From: Salvelinus alpinus
Taxonomy: Eukaryota > Chordata > Actinopteri > Salmoniformes > Salmonidae
Length of the DNA: 64,000 nucleotides
Assembly (NCBI RefSeq): GCF_045679555.1
Contig: NC_092092.1
Location: 24,294,969 to 24,358,968, forward strand
Direction of reading: 5' to 3'
Part shown: positions 25,286 through 38,298 of the stretch, piece after piece
How the letters are laid out: every line of letters begins with the position of its first letter
Numbering within the stretch: position 1 is the stretch's first letter
The notes under the pieces: generated by a model
Database searches by the model: none
Seen by the model: only the letters and a program-made list of their open reading frames with translations
What the model was told of the DNA's origin: nothing
Program-made: the position numbers and the translations under genes

Positions 25286-26603
25286 TCAGTCACCGTGGTC
25301 AGGTATTCTGCCACTGTGTACTCTCTGTTTAGGGCCAAATTGCATTCTAGTTTGCTCTGTTTTTTTGTTAGTTTTTTCCAAGTAATAATCTTTTAGTTTT
25401 CTTATGATTTGGTTGGGTCTAATTGTGTTGCTGTCCTGGGGCTCTGTGGGGTCTGTTTGTGTTTGTGAACAGAGCCCCAGGACCAGCTTGCTTAGGGGAC
25501 TCTTCTCCAGGTTAATCGCTCTATAGGTGATGGCTTTGTTATGGAAGGTTTGGGAATCGTTTCCTTTTAGGTGGTTGTAGAATTTTACAGCTCTTTTCTG
25601 GATTTTGATAATTAGGGGGCATCGGCCTAATTCTGCTCTGCATGCATTATTTGATGTTTTACGTTGTACACAGAGGATATTTTTGCAGACTTCTGCATGC
25701 AGAGTCTCAATTTGGGCGGCAGGTAGCCTAGTGGTTAGGGCATTGGACTTGTAACCGAAAGGTTGCAAGATCGAATCCCTGAGCTGACAAGGTAAAAATC
25801 TATAATTCTGCCCCTGAACAAGGCAGTTAACCCACAGTTCCTAGGTCGTCATTGAAAATAAGAATTTTTTCTTAACTCACTTGCCAAGTTAAATAAAGGT
25901 AAAAAAAAAAAAAAAAATGGTGTTTGTTCCATTTTGGGAATTCTTGGTTGGTGAGCGAACCCCATACCTCACAACCATAAAGGGCAATGGGTTCTATAAC
26001 TGATTCAAGTATTTTTAGCCAGATCCTAATTGGTATGTCAAATGTTATGTTCCTTTTGATGGCATAGAAGGCCCTTCTTGCCTTGTGTCTCAGATTGTTC
26101 ACAGCTTTGTGGACGTTACCTGTGGCGCTGATATTTAGGCCGAGGTATGTATCGTTTTTTGTGTACTCTAGGGCAACGGTGTCTAGATGGAATTTGTATT
26201 TGTGGCCCTGGCGACTGGACCTTTTTTGGAACACCATAATTTTTGTCTTACTGAGATTTACTGTCAGGGCCCAGGTCTAACAGAATATGTGCAGAAGATC
26301 TAGGTGCTGCTGTAGGCCCTCCTTGGTTGGTGACAGAAGCACCAGATCATCAGCAAACAGTAGACATTTGACTTCAGATTCTAGTAGGGTGAGGCCTGGT
26401 GCTGCAGACTGTTCTAGTGCCCTCGCCAATTTGTTGATATATATGTTGAAGAGGGTGGGGCTTAAGCTGCATCCCTGTCTTATCCCACTGCCCTGTGGAA
26501 AGAAATGTGTGTGTTTTCTGCCAATTTTAAATGCACACTTGTTGTTTGTGTACATGGAATGTAAAATGTTGTATCTTTTTCCCCCAACACCACTTTCCAT
26601 CAA
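25286..26603 (-). pseudogene. broken LINE-A reverse-transcriptase ORF
   Basis: Minus-strand frames in order: 26603-26277 has 'QGSGIRQGCSLSPTLFNIYI' and the palm motif 'LLFADDLVLLSP'. Frame 26237-25918 has 'MVFQKRSSRQGHKYKFHLDT', 'YLGLNISATGN' and 'PIALYGCEVWGSLTNQ'. Frame 25713-25286 has 'IETLHAEVCKNILCVQRKTS' through 'KAITYRAINLEKSPLSKLV'. The SINE at 25714-25917 falls exactly between '..NKH' and 'QIETLHAE', where the parent protein would be continuous. Stops and frameshifts elsewhere show it was dying independently. Confidence 0.78.
25714..25917 (+). mobile_element. HpaI/SlmI-type SINE
   Basis: A tRNA-like head has an A-box-like 'tagcctagtggttag' and a B-box-like 'gatcgaatccc'. GTTAAC, the HpaI site naming the family, is at 25826-25831. 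The tail 'cttgccaagttaaataaagg' is followed by poly-A. It is inserted in antisense into LINE-A. I could not see a convincing target-site duplication. Confidence 0.85.
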
Positions 26604-27282
26604 TTTGTATAGCAGACCCTCGTGCCAATTTGAGTCAAAGGCTTTTTTGCAATCAACAAACCATGAGAAGACTTTGCCTTTGTTTTGGTTTGTTTGTTTG
26701 TCAATTATGGTGTGCAGGGTGAATACGTGGTCTGTCGTATGGTAATTTGGTAAAAAGCCAATTTGGCATTTGCTCAGTACATTGTTTTCACTGAGGAAAT
26801 TAACTAGTCTGCTGTTAATGATAATGCAGACAATTTCCCCAAGGTTTCTGTTGACGCATATCCCACGGTAGTTATTGGGGTCAAATTTGTCTCCACTTTT
26901 GTGGATTGGGGTGATCAGTCCATGGTTCCAAATATTGGGAAATATGCCAGAACTAAGGATGATGTTAAAGAGTTTAAGTAGAGCCTATTGGAATTTCTCT
27001 GTATATTTTATCATTTCATTGAGGATACCATCAACACCACAGACCTTTTTTGTTGGAGAGTTTGTATTTTGTCCTGTAGTTCATTCAATGTAATTGGAGA
27101 ATTCAGTGGGTTCTGGTAGTCTTTAATAGTTGATTCTAAGATTTGTATTTGATAATGTATATTTTTTTGCTGTTTGTTCTTTGTTATTGGTTCAAAAAGA
27201 TTGGAGAAGTGGTTTAACCATACATCTCCGTTTTGGATAGATAACTCTTTGTGTTGTTGTTTGTTTAGTGTTTTCCAATTTT

Positions 27283-27370
27283 CTCTCTCTCACTCTCTGT
27301 TTTTCTCTCACTCTCTGTCTCTCTTTCTCTCTTTCTGTGTGTCTCTCTCTCTCTCTTTGTCTCTCTCCCA
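27283..27370. repeat. CT-rich run
   Basis: Imperfect CT repeats with 'actctctg' interruptions at the 5' boundary of LINE-A. Confidence 0.7.
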
Positions 27371-27918
<548 letters not shown>

Positions 27919-27952
27919 TCATCATTATCTCCCTCTGCACACACACACACAG

Positions 27953-29066
27953 ACTGAAATGGCTGATACTCTCCAGAGCCCTCTACAGATTGACATAAAG
28001 CAACATTCACACGGGAGCTCCTCTACCCCTCTCCATGAATCAAAGAGCGGACTGGGGAAAGGTTAAAAGCTCCTGAGTCCCGCAGACACATTTTTCAGGG
28101 GTGCGGCATAATAGGATCAGGGTTTCCATAACTCTGGTGAAGAGCCAATCCTCCCTCGTTTCTGCCCGTTTAGCCTTCAAAGAGAAAGTTGGTGTGTCTG
28201 TAAAAGGCTTGGTCAGGGGGTTAAGAGGAAAAGTGATTTTTTTTCCCGTCGCAAACTCAATTTCCTTAGTGCGCTGGAGAGGCCACACTTTAAAACCCAG
28301 GCCATGAAGCTCTTTTAATTTGTCCTATATTATCCCTACTGAAGCTCTCACCCTGGTTTAGGGAGTGTGAGACCAGATTGAAGGTTCTTGAAGAACCAAT
28401 AGAGGGAATGGAATATGTGTCAAGTGTAACCCTCCAAATATTATTTCATGATTGACTGAATTTATCCATGCAACATGTAAAAAAAATGTAGATATCCATA
28501 AACATTATTGGTGTGTATTACAGATGGTCAAGTTCCCTAAATACTGTAAAGTCCTAAAGCAAAGAGTGTGGCCCCTCATCTTTCAGCCAGGTGTTTGTGG
28601 AAGTCCAAAAGAAGTACACACAGGGCCCCATACTCTGCTCTGCATAACAACACTCAAGGCTCCTGAATCCATTGAGCAGACATATCCCCAGCCAGCTACA
28701 GACATATCCCCAGCTAGCTACTTACCTATCCCCAGCCAGCTACTGTGTGAGAATGACACAGGGTTGACCTAGACCTAAACCTTAGTCAAAACCTCTGGGA
28801 GAGCCCCATTTGTTTCCTTCTGGTTTAGGGACGCCCATTGTGCAAGTCTGTTTTGGCCTCGGCTCTGCAGCATCATCCGTCATTGTAGTGAGGGGCCTGG
28901 TAATAGGGAGTATGTGAGCTGTATAGTGGTTCACTGTGGGGGAGCGAGAGCGATGCAGCAGGCAGCCAGGTTAGCCAGACTTCCGCTGTTGAAAGAGACC
29001 TCAGCATGTTGTTGGTTATGACAAGTTGGCCCTGTAAAATGGGCCAGATAGAGTGACTAAGGCCTA
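27953..29066. other. no gene seen
   Basis: About 1.1 kb. A small triplication of 'tatccccagccagctac'-type units lies at 28683-28743. Frames of 82-106 codons carry no domain. Confidence 0.45.
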
Positions 29067-29611
29067 TATTCAATCAGATCAAGCATTAACTGGCGATAGC
29101 AGACAGCCGCATAGCGGATGTCTTGGCGGTGTTGGAGGTGGAACTGCTGTGTAGCAGTCAAATCGGTGAGCAGCTGCTCTTGCGATCATTGTCAAGAAGA
29201 TATACCCGCCCCACTCAAGCTAGAAGTTCAGAAGGAGAAAGTGTAGGCAATATACACATAATTACTCTCGACTTGAAAAATCATTAAATAATGTGGGTTT
29301 CTATCATCATAATGGAGGTGTAGATTACATCTCACATTCCACTGTTTAACTTGTAAACAAGGCTGCATGGGATTTCTCTTAAATGCAACTCCGTGCAACC
29401 AATGGTAATGTCCGCCTTAGGTATAATACCAGGAGCCACTTGTGGATTTGACAGCTCTAACATAGTTCCACCTCTACCACCGCCAAAACAACCAACTGAG
29501 ACACCTCCAAAACAACCAACTGAGACACCTCCAAAACAACCAACTGAGACACCTCCAAAACAACTGCTAGGCGGATTTCGGCTTAAGCGGATGTGATTGA
29601 ATAGAGCCCTA
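29067..29611. mobile_element. MITE-like element (CTATTCAATC ends), long copy 3
   Basis: Left end 'ggcctatattcaatcagatc', right end 'gatgtgattgaatagagccc'. 'gatagcagacagccgcatag' lies inside. At about 545 bases it is longer than its relatives, partly because of an internal 24-bp tandem array. Confidence 0.65.
29481..29569. repeat. 24-bp tandem repeat, about 3.5 copies
   Basis: The unit begins 'ccaaaacaaccaactgagac' and ends 'acct'. Copies are identical or nearly so. The period is a multiple of three, giving short open frames (PPKQPTET). Confidence 0.9.
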
Positions 29612-30848
<1,237 letters not shown>

Positions 30849-30979
30849 GTGCATGTACGTGCATGTGTGTACAAGACGTTGGATAAACACACAGAGAGCT
30901 GCACGTTGTGGCTGTATCTGGTTGCCTGACATGCTCAGTGTTAAACCCCACCACGTTGACAAGGTGAGAGAGAAACAGG

Positions 30980-31129
<150 letters not shown>

Positions 31130-31478
31130 ACCGCTACATAAAGCACAAAGATAGTAGTCATGGCTAGCTTTAAACACACCTGCTTTTCCCCCCATTGGGC
31201 TCCGTTCAGATTTCTCATGCTTTTCTCCTTCCATACAGCCATCAATCCATATGTCTTTTTGATCTATGCATTCATCATTCCGTATGTATGTACAGTAGGC
31301 TTATGTAATGTTGTCTCCATCTGGAGCCGTTTTATATGTATTTCTGTTTATCAAATAAATTGATTCATTTAATTTATGTTCCAACTCCAGCAATGTCCGG
31401 TGTACATGTGGGGAGTCATGCCCACCTTGAAGTAAACACCTCATCATATTCTCATTAATGCTTCTCTGTCCAGACTTG
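31130..31478. other. no gene seen
   Basis: Unrecognised AT-rich sequence. Confidence 0.4.
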
Positions 31479-32122
31479 TCTCAAACCAGACGTAACATAG
31501 TAAATGTAAATCCGAGACTAACAAATTAGACTGATATGCTATGTTTGTTATGGTTGCATGAGACAGATGGTTACTTAAGGCAAAAACAAAAGTAGGGTGG
31601 TTGGTCGGCCGTATATCACGAACGTCTAGCTAGTTCGAATCTCATCACGGACAACTTTAGCATTTTAGCTAATTAGCAACTTTCAACTACTTACTACTTT
31701 TTAGCTACTTTGGAAGGACTTAGGATGTTAACCCTTCCCATAACCCTAACCTTAACCCTTTAACCTAACTCCTAAACTTAACCCTAACCTTAACCCTTTA
31801 ACCTAACTCCTAAACTTAACCCTAACCTTAACCCTAACCCATAACCCTAACCCCTAGCCAAGCCACCTAGACACCTAGCTAGAATTTGTAACATGTCATG
31901 TTTGGCAAATTCAAAATGTATAGTACATTTTGCAAATTCATAACATAGTCTACATTTTGCAAATTCGTAACATATGATATGAATTGTAATTCGTAACATA
32001 TTATACGAAATGGGTGATGGACATCCACAAATTAATATATACCATACGAAACGTAACATCTCATACTAAATGAAGTTCTCCGATTTAAATACAGAATAAT
32101 ACTAATGCTCTGAGACCAGGTT
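31479..32122. mobile_element. GTCTCA-ended repeat with inverted TTCGTAAC motifs
   Basis: One edge has 'cttgtctcaaaccagacgta', the other 'ctctgagaccaggttgc', which are roughly inverted. Inside, 'caaattcgtaacatatgata', 'aattcgtaacatattatacg' and 'catacgaaacgtaaca' make several small inverted repeats (31900-32065). I interpret it as a non-autonomous element carrying the telomere-like tract. The edges are approximate. Confidence 0.5.
31722..31853 (+). repeat. degenerate telomere-like CCCTAA tract
   Basis: About 130 bases rich in 'aaccctaaccttaaccc' hexamers. It contains a nearly exact internal duplication: 'ctttaacctaactcctaaac' appears twice, 53 bases apart or less, each preceded by 'ccttaacc'. 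The hexamers are mixed CCCTAA/CCTTAA/CCTAA rather than pure (TTAGGG)n. Confidence 0.8.
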
Positions 32123-32125
32123 GCT

Positions 32126-32963
32126 CTGACCCACTTTCCCCCACTTCTAAACTAACACATTACCTCAACCCACCTGCCCCCACTTCTAAACTAACACATT
32201 ACCTCAACCCACCTGCCCCCACTTCTAAACTAAGACATTACCCCAACCCACCTGCCCCCACTTCTAAACTAAGACATTACCCCGACCCACCTGCCCCCAC
32301 TTCTAAACTAAGACATTACCCCGACCCACCTGCCCCCACTTCTAAACTAACACATTACCCCGACCCACCTGCCCCCACTTCTAAACTAACACATTACCCC
32401 GACCCACCTGCCCCCACTTCTAAACTAACACATTACCCCGACCCACCTGCCCCCACTTCTAAACTAACACATTACGTCCGACCCACCTGCCCCCACTTCT
32501 AAACTAAGACATTACCCCGACCCACCTGCCCCCACTTCTAAACTAACACATTACCTCAACCCACCTGCCCCCACTTCTAAACTAAGACATTACCCCGACC
32601 CACCTGCCCCCACTTCTAAACTAACACATTACCTCAACCCACCTGCCCCCACTTCTAAACTAACACATTACCTCAACCCACCTGCCCCCACTTCTAAACT
32701 AACACATTACGTCTGACCCACCTGCCCCCACTTCTAAACTAAGACATTACCCCGACCCACCTGCCCCCACTTCTAAACTAACACATTACCCCGACCCACC
32801 TGCCCCCACTTCTAAACTAAGACATTACCCCGACCCACCTGCCCCCACTTCTAAACTAAGACATTACCCCGACCCACCTGCCCCCACTTCTAAACTAAGA
32901 CATTACCCCGACCCACCTGCCCCCACTTCTAAACTAAGACATTACCCCGACCCTCCTGCCCCC
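32126..32963. repeat. 39-bp minisatellite, about 21 copies
   Basis: The unit contains 'cccacctgcccccacttcta' followed by 'aactaacacattacctcaa' or the 'aagacattaccccga' variant. Two copies (about 32475 and 32710) carry 'attacgtc' in place of 'attacccc' or 'attacctc'. Spacing between successive 'cctgcccc' strings is 39. The distribution of the variants suggests block duplications. No coding meaning is apparent. Confidence 0.95.
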
Positions 32964-34639
32964 AAGGCCGCTACAGCCAGCTCAGGTAATGAATAATTAC
33001 TCATAGAGGTCCTGACTTTTCTTCTGGCTTGTTTGCATGTTGCCCCATTGTGCAGCTCTTTGGCGCTCTAATGGCATTAAATATTGATAACTTCCTTTGC
33101 CTCTGTGAACATTCTGTGTGTTTGGAGTCTAGCTGTGTACAGAGTGGGAGTGTGGGTGTGTAAGGCTGCAATAGACTGTGGCGTCATGGAATCAATATAA
33201 CTGTCTTGCACAAACTCTTTTGCGCAAACACCTGGTTGTATGTGTAAATGTGGTTTGACAGGTGAATACACTGCAGGTGTGCGTTTGTCTGTTGCTGTTT
33301 GTGTGCGTGGGTGGGTAAGTCAGGGTGTATGTGTACATGTGAGGACAGTGTGAGTGAGTGTTTGTGTTTGGATGAGAGAAGGACTGGATAAAAGACACAG
33401 TGGTTTGTTGAATTGGTGTGTGTGTAGGTTAAGGGCAGTTGGCTGTAACAATGTCTGTGTGTCTGTGTACCTCAGAGCGCGGGGGACACAGTCTGTAATG
33501 GGGGGGGGGGGGGGGGGGGGTGTTAGCGGGGTAAACAGCGGTCTCCTCTTTTATTCATAAGGCAAATAGAAACTGCTCACTGAATAGGAAAAAGTGTTGA
33601 TTATTAATTTACAGCTGTTTGTTTCAGACCACCAAGGCTTCCTTTTGGAGCAAAAATAATACAACTATAGTTGTCTCCTCTATGACGATCTCTATCACCT
33701 CGTCGTTTTCTGTTGTTATACTTTCAATATATCAGGCAAGACCAGTGTACATTCAAATAACATACAATCTCAGTCTATGGTTGTCCTGAGCTATGGTATT
33801 GTTTTGTAATTTCATTCTAATAGAAATACACATAGGAAAAGGACCTAAGCAATCAAATAAAATGACATTCAACCATTTTAAAATCTGTCTAGTCAAAGGT
33901 AATTAATGAGAAAAGGAAAAAGCACTCCCTTACTGTGCTGTCACCAGGACCAGTGGGATGTCATGTCAGTCAGGGCCACAGAGGCTCCGGGGAGAGAGTG
34001 GCAGGGCGAGGCAGGGCCTGACAGAGCCTTCAGCTGGCAGAGTAGGGCCCCTCTGCCCCCCAGGCTTCTCTGGCCTACTTGTTTAGATTACTGTTGCCTT
34101 GGTTTTCATCCCAGGGAAGGAAAATGTGAGTTTAACATAAACACGCCTTTTATCAAGTGTCAGGAACGATAAAGCGTCTTCTGAAGAAGAGCTTCGGAAG
34201 GATGCGTGAAAATTACTGCAAAAGTTGAAACGCATATGTTTGGAAATTGTCCTTCTCCCCAGAAGATGTTAATTGCCCAGTTTATTGGTGTGCTGTCTTT
34301 TTTTAGGCCTACACAGGCACAGAAGTGGCAGATGAAAGTAAGAACAAAAACCTTTTTTTCCCCGGCATTGCATGCAAACCATTTGTGAAATGCTCTTTTG
34401 ATCATATTCAAACAATTGGTCGTTTCATGAGAACCACCAATGCATCTTTAAATGCTAAACCAACAGTTATTTTGGCAGGGAAAGAGAGACATTTCTTATG
34501 CCTTTCACACCAGGCCACTATTCTTATTCTTCTCTTCTGTCACAATAGGGAAAATATGCTTGTGCTCAGAGCCCGGTTTCCCAGAAGCATTTTAGGGCTA
34601 AGTTCATTGTTGGAACTTCGTAACTTTGCCCTATACATA
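32964..34639. other. no gene seen; 21-base poly-G
   Basis: A run of 21 G lies at 33500-33520, with GT-rich scattered sequence before it. Frames at 33906-34172 and 34325-34858 are long but carry no recognisable domain, and the second runs into a LINE tail. Confidence 0.45.
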
Positions 34640-34960
34640 GACTTGAAATCCCTGGCTACTTTAATAATTGGAACACTCGTCACTTTAATAATGTTTACAT
34701 ATTTTGCATTACTCATCTCATATGTATATACTGTATTCTATCCTATTCTACTGTATCTTAGTCTATGCCGTTCTGACATTGCTCGTCCAAATATTTACAT
34801 ATTCTTAATTCCATTCCTTTACTTTAGATTGTGTGTATTGTTAGATATTACTTGTTAGATATTACTGCACTGTTGGAGCTAGAAACACAAGCATTTCGCT
34901 ACACCCGCAATAACATCTGCTAAACACATGTATGTGACAAATAACATTTGATTTGATTTT
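34640..34960 (+). mobile_element. L2/RSg-1-like LINE 3' tail, plus strand
   Basis: 'cactgttggagctagaaaca' and 'caagcatttcgctacaccc' lead to 'gtgacaaataacatttgatt' and a TGATT-type end. The complement of the same sequence is found at 48252-48360. Only the untranslated 3' part of the LINE is present. Confidence 0.8.
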
Positions 34961-35119
34961 CTACACAAAATAATTTTCTCTGGGTGTGCAGCAGCTCATG
35001 CTTTTTATTACAAATATAAAGTTGCCAATGTCTTTGCAATTGATACAAACTAGTGAAAAAAGATGACTCAAATGAAAACCGAGATGAATGCATTCAAATA
35101 TAAACAGTAGGCTATATGT
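34961..35119. other. no gene seen
   Basis: Short unrecognised spacer. Confidence 0.4.
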
Positions 35120-35475
35120 CACGGCCGTCGACTGAAGTAGACCAAAGCGCAGCGTGGTGAGCGTACATTCCTTTTAATTTAGGTAAATGTCGCCAACAAA
35201 ACAACAAAACAATGACACAACCGTGAAGCTTAACATAGGCTATGATGCCTCTAACAAAGTTAACTTCCCACAAAGACAGGTGGGAAAAAGGGCTACTTAA
35301 GTATGGTTCTCAATCAGAGACAACGATAGACAGCTGTCCCTGATTGAGAACCCTACCCGGCCAAAACATAGAAATACAAATAATAGAACTAAAGAACGTA
35401 GAATACTCACCCCAAATCACACCCTGACCAAACCAAATAGAGACATAAAAAGGCTCTCTAAGGTCAGGGCGTGAC
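35120..35475. mobile_element. GTCACG-ended non-autonomous repeat
   Basis: Left edge 'gtcacggccgtcgactgaag', right edge 'aaggtcagggcgtgaca'. In the middle 'ggttctcaatcagagacaac' faces 'ctgattgagaaccctacc', an inverted repeat. I recognise these as parts of a very common salmonid interspersed repeat, probably a DNA-transposon derivative. Class not certain. Confidence 0.6.
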
Positions 35476-35981
35476 ACTATAGGCATATTTATTAAATCTT
35501 ATTGAAATACATTTCATGTTCAATCATTTGAGATCTATTTTGCTACTTGTAGGCTACTCTCTGTAATTTGTCTCAATACATTTCATGATGTGTAGCCAAA
35601 CATGTGCGCAATGATGCGCCAAATCCGTGATTTAGTGCATTTTTATTGGGTAAGCATTAAAATATGTCCCCTCAATATTTGCAGCTGTAGGTGGTAATAT
35701 CTCTCTAGGAGATGACCCGTCGTCAGTATTGCGAAATAACTATAATATTAAGGTCAGATTTGAATGGAGAAAGCTGATCCGAGAGCAGCGCTCCCTTTCT
35801 TTCGATCCTATCAGTATCGATACACGCTCCAACGACACAGTTAGCGACCATTCTCTGTGCGTGGTGCTTTGGGAAACGCATGTTAAATCTTCGGCCGTTG
35901 TAGAAAAAATGCATCGTCAAAACACGCCTAAGTTCTATCGCTATCGGGAAACTGGGCCCTGGTCCTTCAGACAGAGGCTTA
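35476..35981. other. no gene seen
   Basis: Both strands have overlapping frames of about 97 codons (35723-36025). They contain 'cagtatcgatacacg'-type short palindromes but no known domain. 'gggccctggtccttcagaca' may be part of another repeat. Confidence 0.4.
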
Positions 35982-36083
35982 GTCCCAAATGGCGCCATAT
36001 TCCCTTTAGAGTGCACTACTTTTGACCAGGGCCCATAACAAGTAGTGACCTATCAAGGGAATATGGTGCTATATGGGACACAT
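35982..36083. mobile_element. palindromic TAGTGCA element, copy 5
   Basis: 'cccaaatggcgccatattcc' with 'agagtgcactacttttgacc' on the left, and 'gcccataacaagtagtgacc' with 'gggaatatggtgctatatgg' on the right. Confidence 0.8.
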
Positions 36084-37047
36084 ACAGAAACACCAAAGAG
36101 AACAGAACAGAGAAAACAGAACAGAACCCTGTAGGTACTGTAGGACCCTCAGTCCCTTGCTGTTTTTATTAATGCTGGGTCTGGAGCATGTCTCACACAG
36201 ATATTTGCTCAGACTATTAAAGGGATTTAGGGGCTCTTTCCTGACATCCAGAGAAAACAGAGGGCTGATCTCCTCCATGTCCTCTGTGGGGCAGGACCAA
36301 GCTGTGTGGCGGTGACTGTTGTACTGTGTGTGTGTGTCTGCGTGTGCGTACATATCTCTGTGTGTGTGCCTCTCCCATTCAGACCACCACGACAGTCTCT
36401 CCTCCATCCTTCAAAGGGCTGTTCTCTGATCCGCCTGTCTCATCAGTTTATGTGTGGCGGCGTGGCGTGGCATATCTGATGCCCCCGGCACGTATTTCAA
36501 TGGAGCGCCACACGCAGGACCCCATTTTTCTGGGGAGCCTGGACTGTTTCTGCTCTGTTGTAGGGAAAAACAGACTCTGTGCGTGCGGATAGTGGAGCGT
36601 TTGGGTGATCAGAGAGGCTGAGAGGGGCGGGTGGCTTACTCCGGGTTCTGGGGGCTCTGGGGATAGAGGGAGGGTTAATTGTGCACAGGTGACTCTGTGC
36701 AGGTACTTCAACATACCAGCTGCTGCCCTGGCACGCACAGACACAGACAGATGGTGGGGAGAAGAGAGATGGTGTATGTGTTTGGAGTGTGGGGTGTGTG
36801 TGTTAGAGAAAGAGAAAAAGAGAAAGACAGAGGGATAGTGAGAAGGTCAGAGTGAGAAGGAGAGAAGGATAGTAAAACAGAAATGCCTTTCTTTTTCGAC
36901 AGCATCTCTCTTTCTGTCTGTTTTTTAATAAACCACATGCGGTCAAACGGTGGTCTTTATTTCTCTCTGTTCGTGCTGCTATTGATGTTGAGCTGAATAT
37001 TCTCTGACTGGGGTGGTCTGTCTCTGTCAGTCTGTACAGAACATGTT
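36084..37047. other. no gene seen
   Basis: Contains minor GT and GA runs (36325-36370, 36800-36880). Frames of 76-112 codons show no domain. Confidence 0.4.
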
Positions 37048-37150
37048 TGCATCCAAAATGGCACTCTATTCCCTACACAGTGCACTGCTTTTGACCAGGG
37101 CACATAGATCTTTGGTCAAGTGTAGTGCGCTACGTAATAGTCTGCTATTT
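37048..37150. mobile_element. palindromic TAGTGCA element, copy 6
   Basis: 'catccaaaatggcactctat', 'cacagtgcactgcttttgac', 'tggtcaagtgtagtgcgcta'. The outer right arm is degraded. Confidence 0.75.
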
Positions 37151-37229
37151 TCTCCACAGAAGATGTTACGCTTTCATTTCCTCTTTCGTTACCCTCTCGC
37201 TTCTTCAGAGAGAGACAGGAACATGGAAT

Positions 37230-37336
37230 ATGTGTCCCAAATGGCACCCTATTCTCTATATAGTGCACTACGTTGACATATGGATCTGGTCAAAAGTAGT
37301 GCACTATGAAGGCAATAGGGTGCTATTTGGGATGCA
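37230..37336. mobile_element. palindromic TAGTGCA element, copy 7
   Basis: 'gtcccaaatggcaccctatt' and 'tatatagtgcactacgttga' face 'caaaagtagtgcactatgaa' and 'gggtgctatttgggatgc'. It lies only 80 bases from copy 6. Confidence 0.85.
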
Positions 37337-37429
37337 ATTCAGTTTATTTCCCTGAAACTTCTCTGAAGAGGCTCGCTGATCCAGTAAGAGAGGAATAATA
37401 AACAACATCCAGAACGTTAATGATCTAAA

Positions 37430-37720
37430 TCAGGGTTCACCGAATTTGGCCTGCGGATGGTTTTATTTGGCCCCCCAATTAGGAACATTTTCATTGGTGG
37501 ACATGACAAATGGTAAAAACACCAGGAAATCATATCCAAGTGATTTTAATTTTGGAAATCTGTCCCAAGCATTCCCAGTTATAATAGAGAGACACGTGAT
37601 AGCATGCAAATGTAAGCAAGGTTTGAAATGATGATGTTTTAGTCAAACAGCTTCTTGCAGTCAATTTGCAGTCTACAAATGATTTGTAATTATGTTCCGG
37701 CCCCCCGATCATCTGCTCGA
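37430..37720. mobile_element. interspersed repeat (TTTGGCCTGCGG...CCCCCGATCA)
   Basis: The left part reads 'gaatttggcctgcggatggt' and 'ttttatttggcccccc', the right part 'tgttccggccccccgatca'. I recognise it as a common salmonid repeat, probably a DNA-transposon relic. No coding content. Confidence 0.55.
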
Positions 37721-38044
37721 AAAATAACTTGTGCCTTTAGGTCTTTTAGACTTTCAGGTCTTTTTCAATGACGATCAACACGGTTTAACGTCACAACTTA
37801 AGTCATACACTTTGATGTCGAGAGAATTGCTCACATCTGCTAAGTGTCAGTGTCAGACAGTGACATGCTTTCATTATATATTCATCTAAATCAGAAGTGA
37901 CTTGAAGGTGTAGCTATTAAGGGGTTATTAACAACTGTAACATCTAGTGGCACAGGAGAAGAGGTAGAAGTAACGCTATGATGCTGAGATTCCTTATGTA
38001 TATGAAAACAAATGCATTTGGAGAAAAAATTGAAGCGAAATGGT
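37721..38044. other. no gene seen
   Basis: Unrecognised sequence. Confidence 0.4.
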
Positions 38045-38295
38045 AGCAGAGAGAGAAAGAGAGAGAGAGAGTGAGAGAGGGAGAAAGCAGGAGAAAATGA
38101 GAAAGAGAGAGAGAAAGAGAAAGAGGGAAAGAGAGAGGGAGAGAAAGAGAGAGTGAGGGAAAGAGAGACAGAGGGAAAGACAGAGGGAGAGAAATAGAGA
38201 GAGTGAGGGAAAGAGAGACAGAGGGAAAGACAGAGGGAGAGAAAGAGAGAGAGTGAGGGAAAGAGAGACAGAGGGAAAGACAGAGAAAGAGAGAA
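38045..38295 (+). repeat. GA-rich repeat with 50-bp higher-order unit
   Basis: Imperfect GA/GGGA sequence in which 'gagtgagggaaagagagaca' recurs at 38151, 38201 and 38251, exactly 50 bases apart. The plus strand is nearly pure purine. Ser-Leu-Phe frames on the minus strand are artefacts. Confidence 0.9.
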
Positions 38296-38298
38296 TGG

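Larger units (their letters stand above)
25203..27282 (-). mobile_element. LINE-A main body (RT region), decayed
   Basis: Minus-strand non-LTR retrotransposon. The plus-strand sequence near the 5' side (27240-27280) runs into a CT array. The 3' side stops near a Tc1 fragment, and the missing C terminus is probably the piece at 21521-21968. It contains an inserted SINE (25714-25917). I do not know the clade; an I/Nimb-like element is possible from the motif style. Confidence 0.7.

Noticed and set aside
25714..25800. tRNA-like sequence with A and B boxes
   Set aside because: It is the head of a SINE: it continues into the HpaI-site region, LINE-derived tail and poly-A, and does not close into a tRNA cloverleaf. 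The same applies at 18985, 51687 and 57161.
32126..32963. 39-base periodic repeats as a possible CRISPR array
   Set aside because: The whole period is repeated with only minor variants and no spacers; it is a minisatellite.
34325..34858. 177-codon plus-strand frame
   Set aside because: Its second half is the non-coding tail of an L2-type LINE, and the first half shows no motif.
36069..36592. Overlapping 80-112-codon frames on both strands
   Set aside because: Mutually antisense, partly in a palindromic repeat and GT-rich sequence, with no domain.
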